A stretch of 39,785 bases of DNA from Chloroflexota bacterium (GCA_030447745.1 JAUJOH010000004.1:1-39785); one strand, 5' to 3'; positions 1 through 7,828 are shown, counted from the stretch's first letter. The notes: generated from the sequence alone by a model not told the origin. Numbers and translations: made by a program.

Positions 1-2
1 GC

Positions 3-2189
3 CGCGTCGCCGACAGCTCCCCAGGCGATTGGCGTGTCGCTGCGCGGCATTACGCTCGTGCCGGAGATCGCGGCGCCGTCGTCCAAACCATAGCGGCTCA
101 TCTCGCCGGGATCGTGAGCGAAGGCGCGTACGAAGAAGCGACACGCGTGTTCCCTGCGCGTGTCGAGGAGCGGCCGGTCGAGCTCCAGATCTTGCTCTCG
201 CGGATGGATGTTCAGAGCGGCCGCCTTGACCATGCCGCAACGAGGGCGGGCGATGCCCTGAACGCAACCGAACACGGATCGGCACGGCGCGACCTCGCGC
301 TTGCGAACTTGATGAGCATCGCGGTGAATGCCGGTGATGGTGACCTCGCACGCGAGCTCGCGACGTTACTTGAAGCGGAAACGAGCGATCCGTCTCTTCG
401 CGCAATTGGGGCCGCGACGCTACGCCTGATTGACAGCTCACTCGATGGCGACATCCGAGAGCTGCGCGCCGAATTGGAAACGATGGCTGCGTCGCAGATA
501 GCGAACGGGGAACTGCACTACTACGGCGTCACCATGCTCAACATTGCCGAGTGCCACCGACACGAGGGGCAGCTGGCACAAGCATTCGATGCAGCGTCAG
601 AGGCGATTGACGCTCTCGAACGGACGTCGGCTGGCATGGAACTCGCTACCGCGTACTCCGTTCGCGCGTGGGCGACGGCCCACCTTAGAGGCGTCGAGGC
701 AGCCGCTGCGGATATGGCCGCAGCAGTAGCGGTCCAACCGGCCATCTGGCGTCTACAAACGACGTCAGAAGTCGCGGACATCAACGGCTTCTATGGCGAC
801 CCCAACCATGCCGCGCACTTGCTCCAGGAGGCACGTCCCCCGTCGCTCCCACCCGCGGTCGAAAGGCCCTTGCTCCTCACGCTCGCTCGGGTATTAATGA
901 CGGTCGGACGACACGCGGAAGCGGCGTCGGTCGTGGACTCCGTCAGCATGGCCGGTCCCAACGCGACGCCCGCGTTCGAGCTCTCCGTCCTAACTACCCG
1001 AGCACTGATAGCAGCTGCGTCCGATTCTCCGACCGCCGGAAGCGTCGCCGAGCAGGCTATCGATCTGGCGGTGAGACAGGGAGCGGGTTTGTGGCTGAAT
1101 CTTGCGTTGATCGCACACGCGACCGCCGGCCCGGCAGGATCACTCGACAGCCGTCTTCGAGCGCTACTGAAGTCTGATCCTGCGTACGCATCGATGGCGG
1201 CTGACCTCATTACGCCCCGTCTACACATGCTCAGTGAAGACGTGTACGAGGGAGTCAGTGCGGAGATGCGGTTCCGGCCGAGCCGGTGGCGACCGGCGCT
1301 GAGGGCGGTGGTCAGTGGGTTCTATGACAGCGGATTGATAGAGCGTGCGGTTCCACTTCTCGAGGATGTCGGCCAGCCCGAGGACATCGCCGTTCTCCGT
1401 GCAGTCGCGAAGCGACACCGCAGAGCGAGTGCGCTTGCAGGGGCAGGCCGGCGGCTCATCAGACGCCTAGCACCACGCGTGTTCGTAGAGGACCTCGGCC
1501 GAGTAACCGTTGTTGTCGGCGACCGGCTGATCCACGGAACCTCGGTCCGTCGAAAGGCGGCGGCACTCCTGTGCTTCCTTCTGACCCAGAAGGATCTGTC
1601 CGCCGCGCGCGACCAAGTGATAGATGCGCTCTGGCCAGAGTTGGACCCGAGTCTTGGGTTGAACTCGCTGAACCAGACTCTCTACTTTCTTCGAAGAGTG
1701 TTTGAGCCGGCGTACCACGAAGACACCTCGCCGGGGTACGTACACCACGAGTCTGAAGTCATCTGGCTGGACGAGTCGCTCGTCGACTCTCGAAGTAATG
1801 CGTGCCGGCGGCTGATCCGCGCGCTCCCGGCCGACCCTGAGCCAGACTCGGTCGACAGGCTGACTCACCTCTACCGGGGGAGGTTCGCACTGGACTTTGA
1901 GTACGAAGAGTGGGCAGCTGAATACCGGGATTGGCTCCATTCTTCGTTCCTGGAGACCGTTGAGCGAGCCGTGCAGAAGGACACGGGCACCGGACACTAC
2001 GGACGCGGCATCCGCCTTGCTCAAAGGGCACTTGAGGTGGACCCCCACGCCGAACAAATCGAAGTGTCATTGCTTCGTCTGTACCGACTTTCCGGCGCTC
2101 ACGCTGCCGCGGCCGAACAATACCTGCACTACTCGCGCGCGATGCGCGAAAGCTTAGGGGTAGACCCGCCGACACTAGAGTCGTTGTGA
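3..2189 (+). CDS. TPR/BTAD-domain transcriptional regulator, 5'-truncated by window edge
   Basis: The frame is open from the first bases of the window, and the residues before the first in-window start (GTG at 114) read like protein (AARHYARAGDRGAV, as in the MalT/LuxR helical repeat region), so the gene very probably begins outside the window. About 450 residues of TPR-like alpha-helical repeats are followed by a winged-helix DNA-binding domain (about nt 1475-1790; VRRKAAALLCFLL, then NSLNQTLYFLRRVF) and a C-terminal BTAD helical domain (about 1800-2185, ending in a typical RESLGVDPP segment). Family knowledge: SARP/BTAD regulators with TPRs activate nearby operons, and large members carry an upstream NTPase domain, which would lie outside the window. 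It may sense a ligand through its TPRs, but which one cannot be told. Codon use is less GC-rich than in genes after 3.4 kb. Confidence 0.85.
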   Translation, partial: RVADSSPGDWRVAARHYARAGDRGAVVQTIAAHLAGIVSEGAYEEATRVFPARVEERPVELQILLSRMDVQSGRLDHAATRAGDALNATEHGSARRDLALANLMSIAVNAGDGDLARELATLLEAETSDPSLRAIGAATLRLIDSSLDGDIRELRAELETMAASQIANGELHYYGVTMLNIAECHRHEGQLAQAFDAASEAIDALERTSAGMELATAYSVRAWATAHLRGVEAAAADMAAAVAVQPAIWRLQTTSEVADINGFYGDPNHAAHLLQEARPPSLPPAVERPLLLTLARVLMTVGRHAEAASVVDSVSMAGPNATPAFELSVLTTRALIAAASDSPTAGSVAEQAIDLAVRQGAGLWLNLALIAHATAGPAGSLDSRLRALLKSDPAYASMAADLITPRLHMLSEDVYEGVSAEMRFRPSRWRPALRAVVSGFYDSGLIERAVPLLEDVGQPEDIAVLRAVAKRHRRASALAGAGRRLIRRLAPRVFVEDLGRVTVVVGDRLIHGTSVRRKAAALLCFLLTQKDLSAARDQVIDALWPELDPSLGLNSLNQTLYFLRRVFEPAYHEDTSPGYVHHESEVIWLDESLVDSRSNACRRLIRALPADPEPDSVDRLTHLYRGRFALDFEYEEWAAEYRDWLHSSFLETVERAVQKDTGTGHYGRGIRLAQRALEVDPHAEQIEVSLLRLYRLSGAHAAAAEQYLHYSRAMRESLGVDPPTLESL

Positions 2190-2208
2190 GGATAGGTAGA
2201 TTGACGTA

Positions 2209-2238
2209 TTGACCGGTGCGCCCACGAGTCCCTATAGT
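2209..2238 (+). promoter_or_regulatory. sigma70-type promoter of the riboswitch transcript
   Basis: TTGACC (2209-2214) and TATAGT (2233-2238) are separated by 18 bases, the best -35/-10 pair in the window. Transcription would start near 2245, at the foot of a perfect-looking hairpin (CCTTCC 2245-2250, AGTAC/GTACT with a TGTC loop, GGAAGG 2267-2272) that precedes the aptamer. Confidence 0.6.
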
Positions 2239-2280
2239 CCGGGACCTTCCCAGTACTGTCGTACTAGGAAGGAAAGGTAA

Positions 2281-2357
2281 GACGCTCGGACGCGCTGAAG
2301 CTCCGCCTGAAATGGGCACTTAGGGTGGAGCTGAGCGATTAGTGCAACCGACCGACC
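2281..2357 (+). ncRNA. cyclic-di-GMP-II riboswitch aptamer
   Basis: The segment carries the conserved blocks of the class II c-di-GMP aptamer: GCTGA, then AAATGGGCACTT (2310-2321), then TTAGTGCAACCGACCG (2339-2354). The long-range helix of the class is present as AGCTCCGCC (2299-2307) with GGTGGAGCT (2324-2332), nine pairs including one G-T, placed exactly as in clostridial members but with different bases, so it is supported by covariation. GCACT/AGTGC form the second helix, and TCGG (2286-2289) can close with CCGA (2352-2355). The recognition is from memory of the published clostridial aptamer. The terminator that follows shares the aptamer's 3' strand, and the next full-length gene encodes an HD-GYP phosphodiesterase. 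I infer a transcriptional ON switch: ligand binding should hold back the terminator. Confidence 0.88.
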
Positions 2358-2375
2358 CAGAGTCAGGTCGGTTTT
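2346..2375 (+). terminator. intrinsic terminator / riboswitch expression platform
   Basis: AACCGACC (2346-2353) pairs with GGTCGGTT (2366-2373), extended inward by GAC/GTC with one bulged A, and is followed by a T tract (2372-2375, then CGTGTCTCTT). Its 5' arm is the conserved CAACCGACC 3' end of the c-di-GMP-II aptamer, so aptamer folding and terminator folding exclude each other. Confidence 0.8.
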
Positions 2376-2476
2376 CGTGTCTCTTGGGGCATGAAGGCCG
2401 CGAGGAGGAACGAGCGTGTATCCGGATCACGGCCTCAAGGGCTGGTAAATCGCGAGGACGTCGGAGGAAGCAACCG

Positions 2477-2566
2477 ATGAAACAACGCCTCGCACGCGCC
2501 CTGTGGGTGCTAAGTGTCGTTGCCACCACCGCTCTCGCCGGTGGTGCATCCCTTAGGGGCTTTTAG
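2477..2566 (+). CDS. 29-residue signal-peptide-like small ORF downstream of riboswitch
   Basis: ATG at 2477 has a good Shine-Dalgarno (GGAGGA, 2463-2468). The peptide begins MKQRLARALWVL, continues with a hydrophobic stretch ending in TTALA, and finishes GGASLRGF, so it looks like a signal peptide (positive N-terminus, hydrophobic core, ALA cleavage site) followed by an eight-residue tail. Its 3' half lies on a hairpin (CACCACCG/CGGTGGTG) and a short CCCTTAGGGG-TTTT element, so the segment could instead be a second attenuator with fortuitous coding potential. It sits between the riboswitch terminator and the HD-GYP gene and should be under the same control. No family recognised. Confidence 0.4.
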   Translation: MKQRLARALWVLSVVATTALAGGASLRGF

Positions 2567-2584
2567 TAGTACGTTGGTCGACTA

Positions 2585-2619
2585 GTTCGCTTGACGAGGA
2601 AGGTCTAAACTCAGCGAAC
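2585..2619 (+). other. inverted repeat just upstream of HD-GYP gene
   Basis: GTTCGCT (2585-2591) and AGCGAAC (2613-2619) are a perfect 7-bp inverted repeat around a 21-base loop, ending 22 bases before the HD-GYP start, which has no strong ribosome-binding site of its own. It could be an RNA stem affecting translation or a protein operator; the sequence does not decide. Confidence 0.4.
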
Positions 2620-2641
2620 GACCGACGCCGCTGGGGCTGGA

Positions 2642-4033
2642 ATGCCTAGGTCCCTAAAGTTCTATATCGCCGGAGTCGTGACTGTCAGCGCGTTCGCGCT
2701 GGTCGTCACGACTCTTTCTTTTGATGTCGACCCTCGCATCGCGATCGAACTTGGAGCCGGACGAGATGTCGGGATCTGGACCGGCATCGTCTTTTGGACT
2801 GCGTTAACACTGCTGGCGTCCGCACTCCCTGTGCGCATGCCGCGCGGAACGATGGTAGCGGTCTCCGTCGCACCGATTTTGGCCGCCATCAGCATCGGCG
2901 GGCCGGTGGTCGGGGGGTGGGTGGCCGCCATCGGAACAACAGAAATGCGCGAGCTACGCGGCCGGATCCCGTGGTACGGGACCCTCGCCAATCACGCGGG
3001 CTTGGTAATCCCCGCAATCGCCGCAGGGCTGGCCATGCAGGTGGCCAGTCGCGGCAGTTCGAGCGCGGTGCTCGACTTCGTCGCGACGCTCGTCGGGGCC
3101 GCGGTTTTCTTCGCGCTGAACGCTTCATTGACGGCAGTGCTTGTTGCCCTGCGCACAGCACAACCGTTTCAGGCAGTCCTAGTCGGCGATGCGCGCGGCT
3201 TCTCGACGAGCCTACTAGCTCTTGCGCCGCTTGCCTGGTTGATGGCGAAAGTCTTTGCGATCCCTGCGGCTGGCTGGTGGGCCACGCTGCTGTTTGCGCT
3301 ACCGCTTTACACCACTCGCGTCGCCTATCACCGGTTCGTCGAGATGCGCGACATGTTCACGCAGACGATCGGGGCGTTGGCCGAGGCCGTGGACAAGCGT
3401 GACCCGTTCACGAGCAAGCACAGTGTCCGAGTGAAGCAGATCGGCGTCGACATCGGGCGGGAGATGCGGGTCAGCGAGGCGGAGCTGGAGGCGCTCGAAT
3501 GGGGCGGCCTGCTGCACGACGTCGGCAAGATCGGCGTGCCGGACGCGGTGCTGCTCAAGCAGGAGCGGCTCACGCGCGAGGAGCGGATGATCATGAACGC
3601 GCATCCGGTGCTGGGTGCCCAGATCATCGCGCCGGTCACCAAGCTCGCGCCGGAGCTGCCGATCATTCGCCATCACCACGAGTGGTACAACGGCTCCGGT
3701 TACCCGGATCGACTGATCGCCGACGAGATCCCAAAGCTGGCCCGGATCCTCCATGTCGCCGATGCCTTCGAGGCGATGACCGCAGCCCGGCCGTACCGCA
3801 TGACGCCGCTGACCCCGGAGCAGGCCCTCGCGGAGCTCCGCAAGTTCGCGGGCATCCAGTTCGACCCTGCCGTCGTCGACGCCTTCGTTCGGACGGAATG
3901 GGTCGACGGGGTCTCCGACCGGGGTCGGCCGATGCAACCGACGCCCATCCCGCTGCTTTCCCAGGCGGCGAGCCGGATGACGCAGGCGAAAGCCTCCGAA
4001 TCGGCCGCCGGGACGAGGACCGACCCGGTCTGA
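2642..4033 (+). CDS. membrane HD-GYP domain cyclic-di-GMP phosphodiesterase
   Basis: 463 residues. The N-terminal ~225 residues hold about seven hydrophobic segments (a MASE-like integral sensor of unknown ligand). A short linker leads to an HD-GYP domain (about 240-430) with H260, the metal-binding HD pair in LLHDVGKIG (292-293), the HP of AHPVLGAQI, HHHEWYNGSGYP with the GYP triplet at 353-355, and VADAFEAMTAARPYR. All expected metal ligands and the GYP signature are present, so hydrolysis of c-di-GMP to pGpG/GMP is the expected activity. It follows a c-di-GMP-II riboswitch on the same strand, which suggests messenger-induced expression of the hydrolase. Codon use changes near residue 235 (about nt 3345): the membrane half has many A/T-ending codons while the HD-GYP half matches the GC-rich genes downstream. 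This suggests a chimeric gene or a recombination junction. The start at 2642 lacks a clear ribosome-binding site. Confidence 0.92.
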   Translation: MPRSLKFYIAGVVTVSAFALVVTTLSFDVDPRIAIELGAGRDVGIWTGIVFWTALTLLASALPVRMPRGTMVAVSVAPILAAISIGGPVVGGWVAAIGTTEMRELRGRIPWYGTLANHAGLVIPAIAAGLAMQVASRGSSSAVLDFVATLVGAAVFFALNASLTAVLVALRTAQPFQAVLVGDARGFSTSLLALAPLAWLMAKVFAIPAAGWWATLLFALPLYTTRVAYHRFVEMRDMFTQTIGALAEAVDKRDPFTSKHSVRVKQIGVDIGREMRVSEAELEALEWGGLLHDVGKIGVPDAVLLKQERLTREERMIMNAHPVLGAQIIAPVTKLAPELPIIRHHHEWYNGSGYPDRLIADEIPKLARILHVADAFEAMTAARPYRMTPLTPEQALAELRKFAGIQFDPAVVDAFVRTEWVDGVSDRGRPMQPTPIPLLSQAASRMTQAKASESAAGTRTDPV

Positions 4034-4127
4034 TCGACGCGATCGCGGGCCGGCGCCTCGTGGAGAGGCGGCATGATCGCAGCGTCCGACGCCGGAAGCG
4101 GGCGGCCGGCGTCACCGCGCGCAGGAC

Positions 4128-6251
4128 GTGCCCGTGCTGATCGCCGGCATCGTCCTCGGGCTGGTCGTCGGCCTGGCGGTCGGCGGGAGCATCTGGAACC
4201 TCGGGTCGGTCCGGCTCAACCGCGTCGCGCTGTTGATCGCGGCAGCCGTCGTTCGGTTGGGCACCGAAGCGGCCATCGCGGTCGGTGTCGGGCTCGCCGA
4301 GACGCTGCGGCTCCCGCTCTTCGGACTCGCCTACGGGATGCTGCTCGTGGGCCTGTGGGCCAATCGCCAGCATCCGGGCATGAGCCTCGCGTTCGTCGGC
4401 ATTCTCTCCAACGCGATCGCGATCGTCGTGAACGGCGGGTTCATGCCGATCTGGGAGCCGAGTCTTCTCGCCGCCGGCCTCACGCCGGACGATGTCGGCT
4501 CGGTGTTCCACACGATCCTGCCGAGCGGCCCGGACGGTGCCCTCGGTGCGGACTTCCTGGTCCGCGCCGGGCCGCTCATCGACGTCATCCCGATCCCGTT
4601 CCCGTTCGTCCGCAACGTCTCTTCGATCGGCGACCTCTTCCTGACTGCGGGACTCGGATTCTTTCTGTTCGCCACGGTCGTCCGGTCGCGCGAGGAGCTC
4701 GGCGACGACGAGATGGACGCCGTCCGACGCGGGCTCCGACCGCCACCCGGCGGCCCTGCACCGCGAACCGGCCTGGCGCCCGGCCTCGCGGAAGCGTCCG
4801 TGCTGGACCGGCCGATGGTCCTCGGCGCATCGGGCGCCGGGATGGCCGCGCCCGGCGCACCGGCGGCGCCGGCCGACGGGGGCGCCACCGCCCTCCCGGA
4901 TCTGACGCCCGCGCCCGGCCAACTCGACGTGCGCGAGGGAGCCACGGTCGGGCAACCGACCGCTCCGGCCGCCCCGGGCGCCGCCGTCCCCGGTCCGACG
5001 GCGCCGATCGTCGAACGCGCCCGGCGACACCCGTACGTTCGCCTGGCGCTCAATCCCTCGTTCTCCGCCCTGTGGGCCGGCCAGGCGATCAGCCTGTTTG
5101 GCGACCGGATCCATCAGATCGCCCTGGCGTTCCTCGTTCTCAACGCGACCGACTCGGCGATCGCCCTCGCCGGAGTGTTCATCGCGGCCACCCTGCCCAA
5201 CCTGTTCTTCAGTCCCATCGCCGGCACGTTCGTCGACCGCTGGGACCACCGCGAGGTGCTGGTCGTCAGCGACCTCCTCCGCGCCGCGCTGGTCCTCATC
5301 GTGCCCGTCGTGGCGGTGGTCAACCTGGTGCTCGTCTATCCGCTCGTCTTCCTCGTCACGACGATCTCGATCTTCTTCCGACCGGCCCGCGTCGCGGTCC
5401 TGCCGAGGCTGGTTCGCGAGGACGAGCTGCTGCCGGCCAACTCGGCGATGTGGATCGGCGAGACGATGGCCGACGTCATCGGCTATCCGCTGGCCGGCCT
5501 GTTCGTGGCCTTCCTCGGGTCCGCCCTCCCGCTCGCGTTCTGGCTCGACGCCGCGACCTACATTGCGTCGGCCGCACTGCTCTGGACGATCGCTGTGCCG
5601 CCGGTGAAGGCACCGGACGCCCAGGAGGAGGAGAAGAGGGACGGCTTCTTCGCCGAGATGGGGATGGGCTGGGGTTTCCTTCGGGGTGACGTGACCCTGC
5701 TCGCGAACACCCTCCAGGCGACGGTCGCGCAGTTCACGTTGGGCATCCTGATCGCGCTCACGGCGCTGTATGCGCAGGAGACGTTCGGCCGGTCTGGCTT
5801 CAGCCCCGAGTCCGCGTACGCGTTCCTCGAGACCGGGATCGGGGTGGGCAACCTCGTCGGTGGCTTCGTCGTCGGGCTCATCGGTGGCCGGTTCCGGCGA
5901 GGTCGCACGGTGATCGTCGGGTACGCCATGGCGGGCGCCTGCATCGCGCTGATCGGGCTGACGGACCAGCTGCCGATCGCGCTCGGCCTGATGGCCGGGC
6001 TGGGCGTGGCGAACATGGTGTTCGTCATCCCGAGCCAGACGATGTTCCAGGAGCGGACGCCGCCGGAGCTGATGGGCCGCGTGGTCGGCTTCCGGTTCTC
6101 GCTGGTCTTCGGATCGATGACGCTCGCGATGGGCGTCGGTGGGGTGCTCGGCGAGGTCTTCGGCGCGGCGCCCGTGATCGCGCTGTTCGGCCTGGTCACG
6201 ATGCTCGCGGGCTTGGCCGGCCTGCTCATCCCCGCGGTCCGCGACGCATGA
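4128..6251 (+). CDS. DUF5317 domain - MFS transporter fusion protein
   Basis: 707 residues. Residues 1-190 resemble DUF5317 (several hydrophobic segments; SLAFVGILSNAIAIVVNGGFMP; IPIPFPFVRNVSSIGDLFLT). A low-complexity Ala/Pro/Gly linker follows (about 195-295), then a 12-segment MFS_3-type transporter (about 300-700; SLFGDRIHQIALAFLVLN near its start, DRWDHREVLVVSD in the first cytoplasmic loop). The MFS part resembles the enterobactin-exporter/macrolide-efflux group, so export of a small molecule is likely, but no substrate can be named. DUF5317 proteins are usually free-standing, so the fusion is unusual. Starts are GTG 4128 or GTG 4134. The stop overlaps an ATG (ATGA), but I prefer a later start for the next gene. 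Confidence 0.85.
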   Translation: MPVLIAGIVLGLVVGLAVGGSIWNLGSVRLNRVALLIAAAVVRLGTEAAIAVGVGLAETLRLPLFGLAYGMLLVGLWANRQHPGMSLAFVGILSNAIAIVVNGGFMPIWEPSLLAAGLTPDDVGSVFHTILPSGPDGALGADFLVRAGPLIDVIPIPFPFVRNVSSIGDLFLTAGLGFFLFATVVRSREELGDDEMDAVRRGLRPPPGGPAPRTGLAPGLAEASVLDRPMVLGASGAGMAAPGAPAAPADGGATALPDLTPAPGQLDVREGATVGQPTAPAAPGAAVPGPTAPIVERARRHPYVRLALNPSFSALWAGQAISLFGDRIHQIALAFLVLNATDSAIALAGVFIAATLPNLFFSPIAGTFVDRWDHREVLVVSDLLRAALVLIVPVVAVVNLVLVYPLVFLVTTISIFFRPARVAVLPRLVREDELLPANSAMWIGETMADVIGYPLAGLFVAFLGSALPLAFWLDAATYIASAALLWTIAVPPVKAPDAQEEEKRDGFFAEMGMGWGFLRGDVTLLANTLQATVAQFTLGILIALTALYAQETFGRSGFSPESAYAFLETGIGVGNLVGGFVVGLIGGRFRRGRTVIVGYAMAGACIALIGLTDQLPIALGLMAGLGVANMVFVIPSQTMFQERTPPELMGRVVGFRFSLVFGSMTLAMGVGGVLGEVFGAAPVIALFGLVTMLAGLAGLLIPAVRDA

Positions 6252-6284
6252 CCTCCGGTACACTGGCCGCCCGCCCCGGCCCCG

Positions 6285-6326
6285 ATGCATCGGAGCGCCG
6301 TCGAGAGGAGACCCAGCCGAGGATGA
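6285..6326 (+). CDS. possible 13-codon upstream ORF coupled to next gene
   Basis: A TACACT -10-like box lies at 6259-6264. ATG at 6285 opens a 13-residue frame (MHRSAVERRPSRG) whose TGA overlaps the ATG at 6323 as ATGA. The same layout occurs upstream of the response regulator at 17372. The short length makes chance likely; it is listed because of the recurring pattern. Confidence 0.2.
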   Translation: MHRSAVERRPSRG

Positions 6327-6967
6327 CGGACCGAGACGGCACGCCCGGCGACCCAGATCCTTCGACCGCCGAGCCGACGGGCTCGATGAGCGGGCCGAAC
6401 GACGGCGTGACCGAGGCCGACGGTCTGGCGTCCGATCGGGCTGCCGGATCCCGCGATTTCGCCGGGCCGGAGGCGGACACGGACGAGACCGTGCTGACCG
6501 AGTCGCCCCGGAGCGCCACGGCAGGTGCAGCCGCGGCGGGAGCCGGTCGCGTGGCCGGAGCCGGCGGAGCGGCGGCCCCCGGGGGTGCGACACGGTCGAT
6601 GCGGCCGGGCGAGCGCCGCGCGGCGCGTGCGAAGCCGGTCGCCGCCGCACCGACCCCGTCCGAACGGATCGTGCACGTCGGGGACTCAGCCTCGAAGCTG
6701 TTCGTCCTGGCGACGATCGCGGTGTTCACGCTGATCCTGCTCAACGCGCTGCTCCTCGGTCGGGGCGGGTTCCTGGCGCCGGACCCGACGCCGACGCCGC
6801 TCGCGAGCCCGTCGCCGTCCGCCGCCGGGTCGCCGGCTGCGTCCGCGAGGCCGAGCGCGAGTGCGTCGCCGGGTGCCAGCCCGAGCGCGCCGAGCGGCTC
6901 CGCCAGCGGCGTGCCGGCCAGTGGCTCGCCAGCATCCAGCCCCAGCCCGGCGGCCGGCCCGTCCTGA
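6323..6967 (+). CDS. single-pass membrane protein with disordered ends, function unknown
   Basis: 214 residues from ATG 6323; an upstream in-frame ATG at 6248 overlaps the preceding stop and would give 239 residues. The first ~115 residues are Gly/Ala/Thr/Asp-rich and probably disordered, turning basic (RPGERRAARAKP) just before one transmembrane segment (FVLATIAVFTLILLNALLLG). About 65 residues rich in Pro, Ser and Ala repeats (PTPTPLASPSPS type) follow, as in linkers outside the membrane. No catalytic motif is visible. I chose 6323 because a -10-like TACACT (6259-6264) lies between the two possible starts. It may be a membrane-anchored spacer protein. Confidence 0.6.
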   Translation: MTDRDGTPGDPDPSTAEPTGSMSGPNDGVTEADGLASDRAAGSRDFAGPEADTDETVLTESPRSATAGAAAAGAGRVAGAGGAAAPGGATRSMRPGERRAARAKPVAAAPTPSERIVHVGDSASKLFVLATIAVFTLILLNALLLGRGGFLAPDPTPTPLASPSPSAAGSPAASARPSASASPGASPSAPSGSASGVPASGSPASSPSPAAGPS

Positions 6968-7022
6968 GCAACTGCGCCGGGGCGCCTCGACCGGATCTGC
7001 GGTCCGCCGCGGCGTCCCGACG

Positions 7023-7028
7023 TATCCT
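7023..7028 (+). promoter_or_regulatory. -10 box (TATCCT) placing transcription start at pcm start codon
   Basis: TATCCT ends 6 bases before the ATG at 7035, and no Shine-Dalgarno lies between. This spacing puts the transcription start at the start codon (leaderless mRNA). Confidence 0.5.
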
Positions 7029-7034
7029 CCGGCG

Positions 7035-7724
7035 ATGTCGGAGGATCGCGACGGAACTTCCGCTCCGGAGTCGGCCGCGAATGAGCTCCCGCGCGAGCGG
7101 GCCGAGATGGTCGACCGGCAGTTGCGCGACCGCGGGATTCGCGACCCGCGGGTGCTCGCGGCGATGGCCGAGACGCCGCGCGAACGCTTCATCCCGCCCG
7201 AGCGTGAAGCCCTGGCCTACGCCGACCGGGCGCTCCCCATCCCGGCGGGTCAGACCATCAGCCAGCCGTACGTCGTCGCGCGCATGACGGAGCTCCTGGG
7301 TGTGGAGCCGGGCGACCGCGTCCTCGAGATCGGTACGGGCTCGGGGTACCAGGCAGCGATCCTTGCCCGGCTCGGTTGCCACGTCGTGAGCATCGAGCGG
7401 CAGCCGGAGCTCGCGGCGACCGCGCGCGAGCGACTCACGGAGCTGGGGTTGGGCGACATGGTCGAGGTGCGCCTGGGGGATGGCAGCGTCGGCGATCCGG
7501 GCGGGGCGCCGTACGACGGCATCGTCGTCACGGCCGCCGCTCCGGCCGTGCCGCCCGCCTTGCGCGACCAGCTCGCCGACGGAGCCCGGCTGGTCATCCC
7601 GGTTGGACCCCGAGACCACCAGGAGCTGCTCGTGATCGAGCGCAACGGGGACCGCTCGTCGGAGCGCTCGGACGGCCCCGTGGGGTTCGTCCCGCTCGTC
7701 GGTGAAGCGGGGTTCCCGGAATAG
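7035..7724 (+). CDS. pcm: protein-L-isoaspartate O-methyltransferase
   Basis: 229 residues, normal for the family. It transfers methyl from S-adenosylmethionine to isoaspartyl residues of damaged cytosolic proteins. Seen: the N-terminal helix MVDRQLRDRGIRDPRVLAAM, the segment PRERFIPPE, the substrate/SAM loop PAGQTISQPYVVARM, motif I VLEIGTGSGYQAAIL, the acidic motif-II end VVSIERQPELA, and YDGIVVTAAAPAVPPAL. The start at ATG 7035 gives the expected N-terminus and lies just after a TATCCT box. The frame is open further upstream, but that part shows no homology I recognise. Confidence 0.93.
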   Translation: MSEDRDGTSAPESAANELPRERAEMVDRQLRDRGIRDPRVLAAMAETPRERFIPPEREALAYADRALPIPAGQTISQPYVVARMTELLGVEPGDRVLEIGTGSGYQAAILARLGCHVVSIERQPELAATARERLTELGLGDMVEVRLGDGSVGDPGGAPYDGIVVTAAAPAVPPALRDQLADGARLVIPVGPRDHQELLVIERNGDRSSERSDGPVGFVPLVGEAGFPE

Positions 7725-7776
7725 CGGGCGAACGGTCGTCCGGCCAGCCGACCGACGGCTTCCCGGACATCCCGTG

Positions 7777-7804
7777 CGGGCCCGCGGGTAGCCGGGCGGG
7801 CCCG
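7777..7804 (+). terminator. GC hairpin after pcm, without T tract
   Basis: CGGGCCCGC (7777-7785) and GCGGGCCCG (7796-7804) form a perfect 9-bp stem with a 10-base loop, 52 bases after the pcm stop. There is no T run, so it is a terminator-like stem at best. It lies just upstream of the next promoter. Confidence 0.4.
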
Positions 7805-7822
7805 ACGCGCACCGCCCGTCGG

Positions 7823-7828
7823 TATACT
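7823..7828 (+). promoter_or_regulatory. -10 box (TATACT) of leaderless PIG-L gene
   Basis: A perfect TATACT ends 8 bases before ATG 7837, with no ribosome-binding site between, so the mRNA should start at or next to the start codon. Confidence 0.6.

Noticed and set aside
2281-2357. Class I (GEMM) c-di-GMP riboswitch
   Set aside because: The class I core blocks are missing, while the class II blocks and helix positions fit.
3663-6650. A 995-codon open frame on the minus strand
   Set aside because: It lies opposite the HD-GYP and DUF5317-MFS genes, reads as Arg/Glu/Asp/His-rich low-complexity sequence without motifs, and is the antisense shadow typical of high-GC genes.
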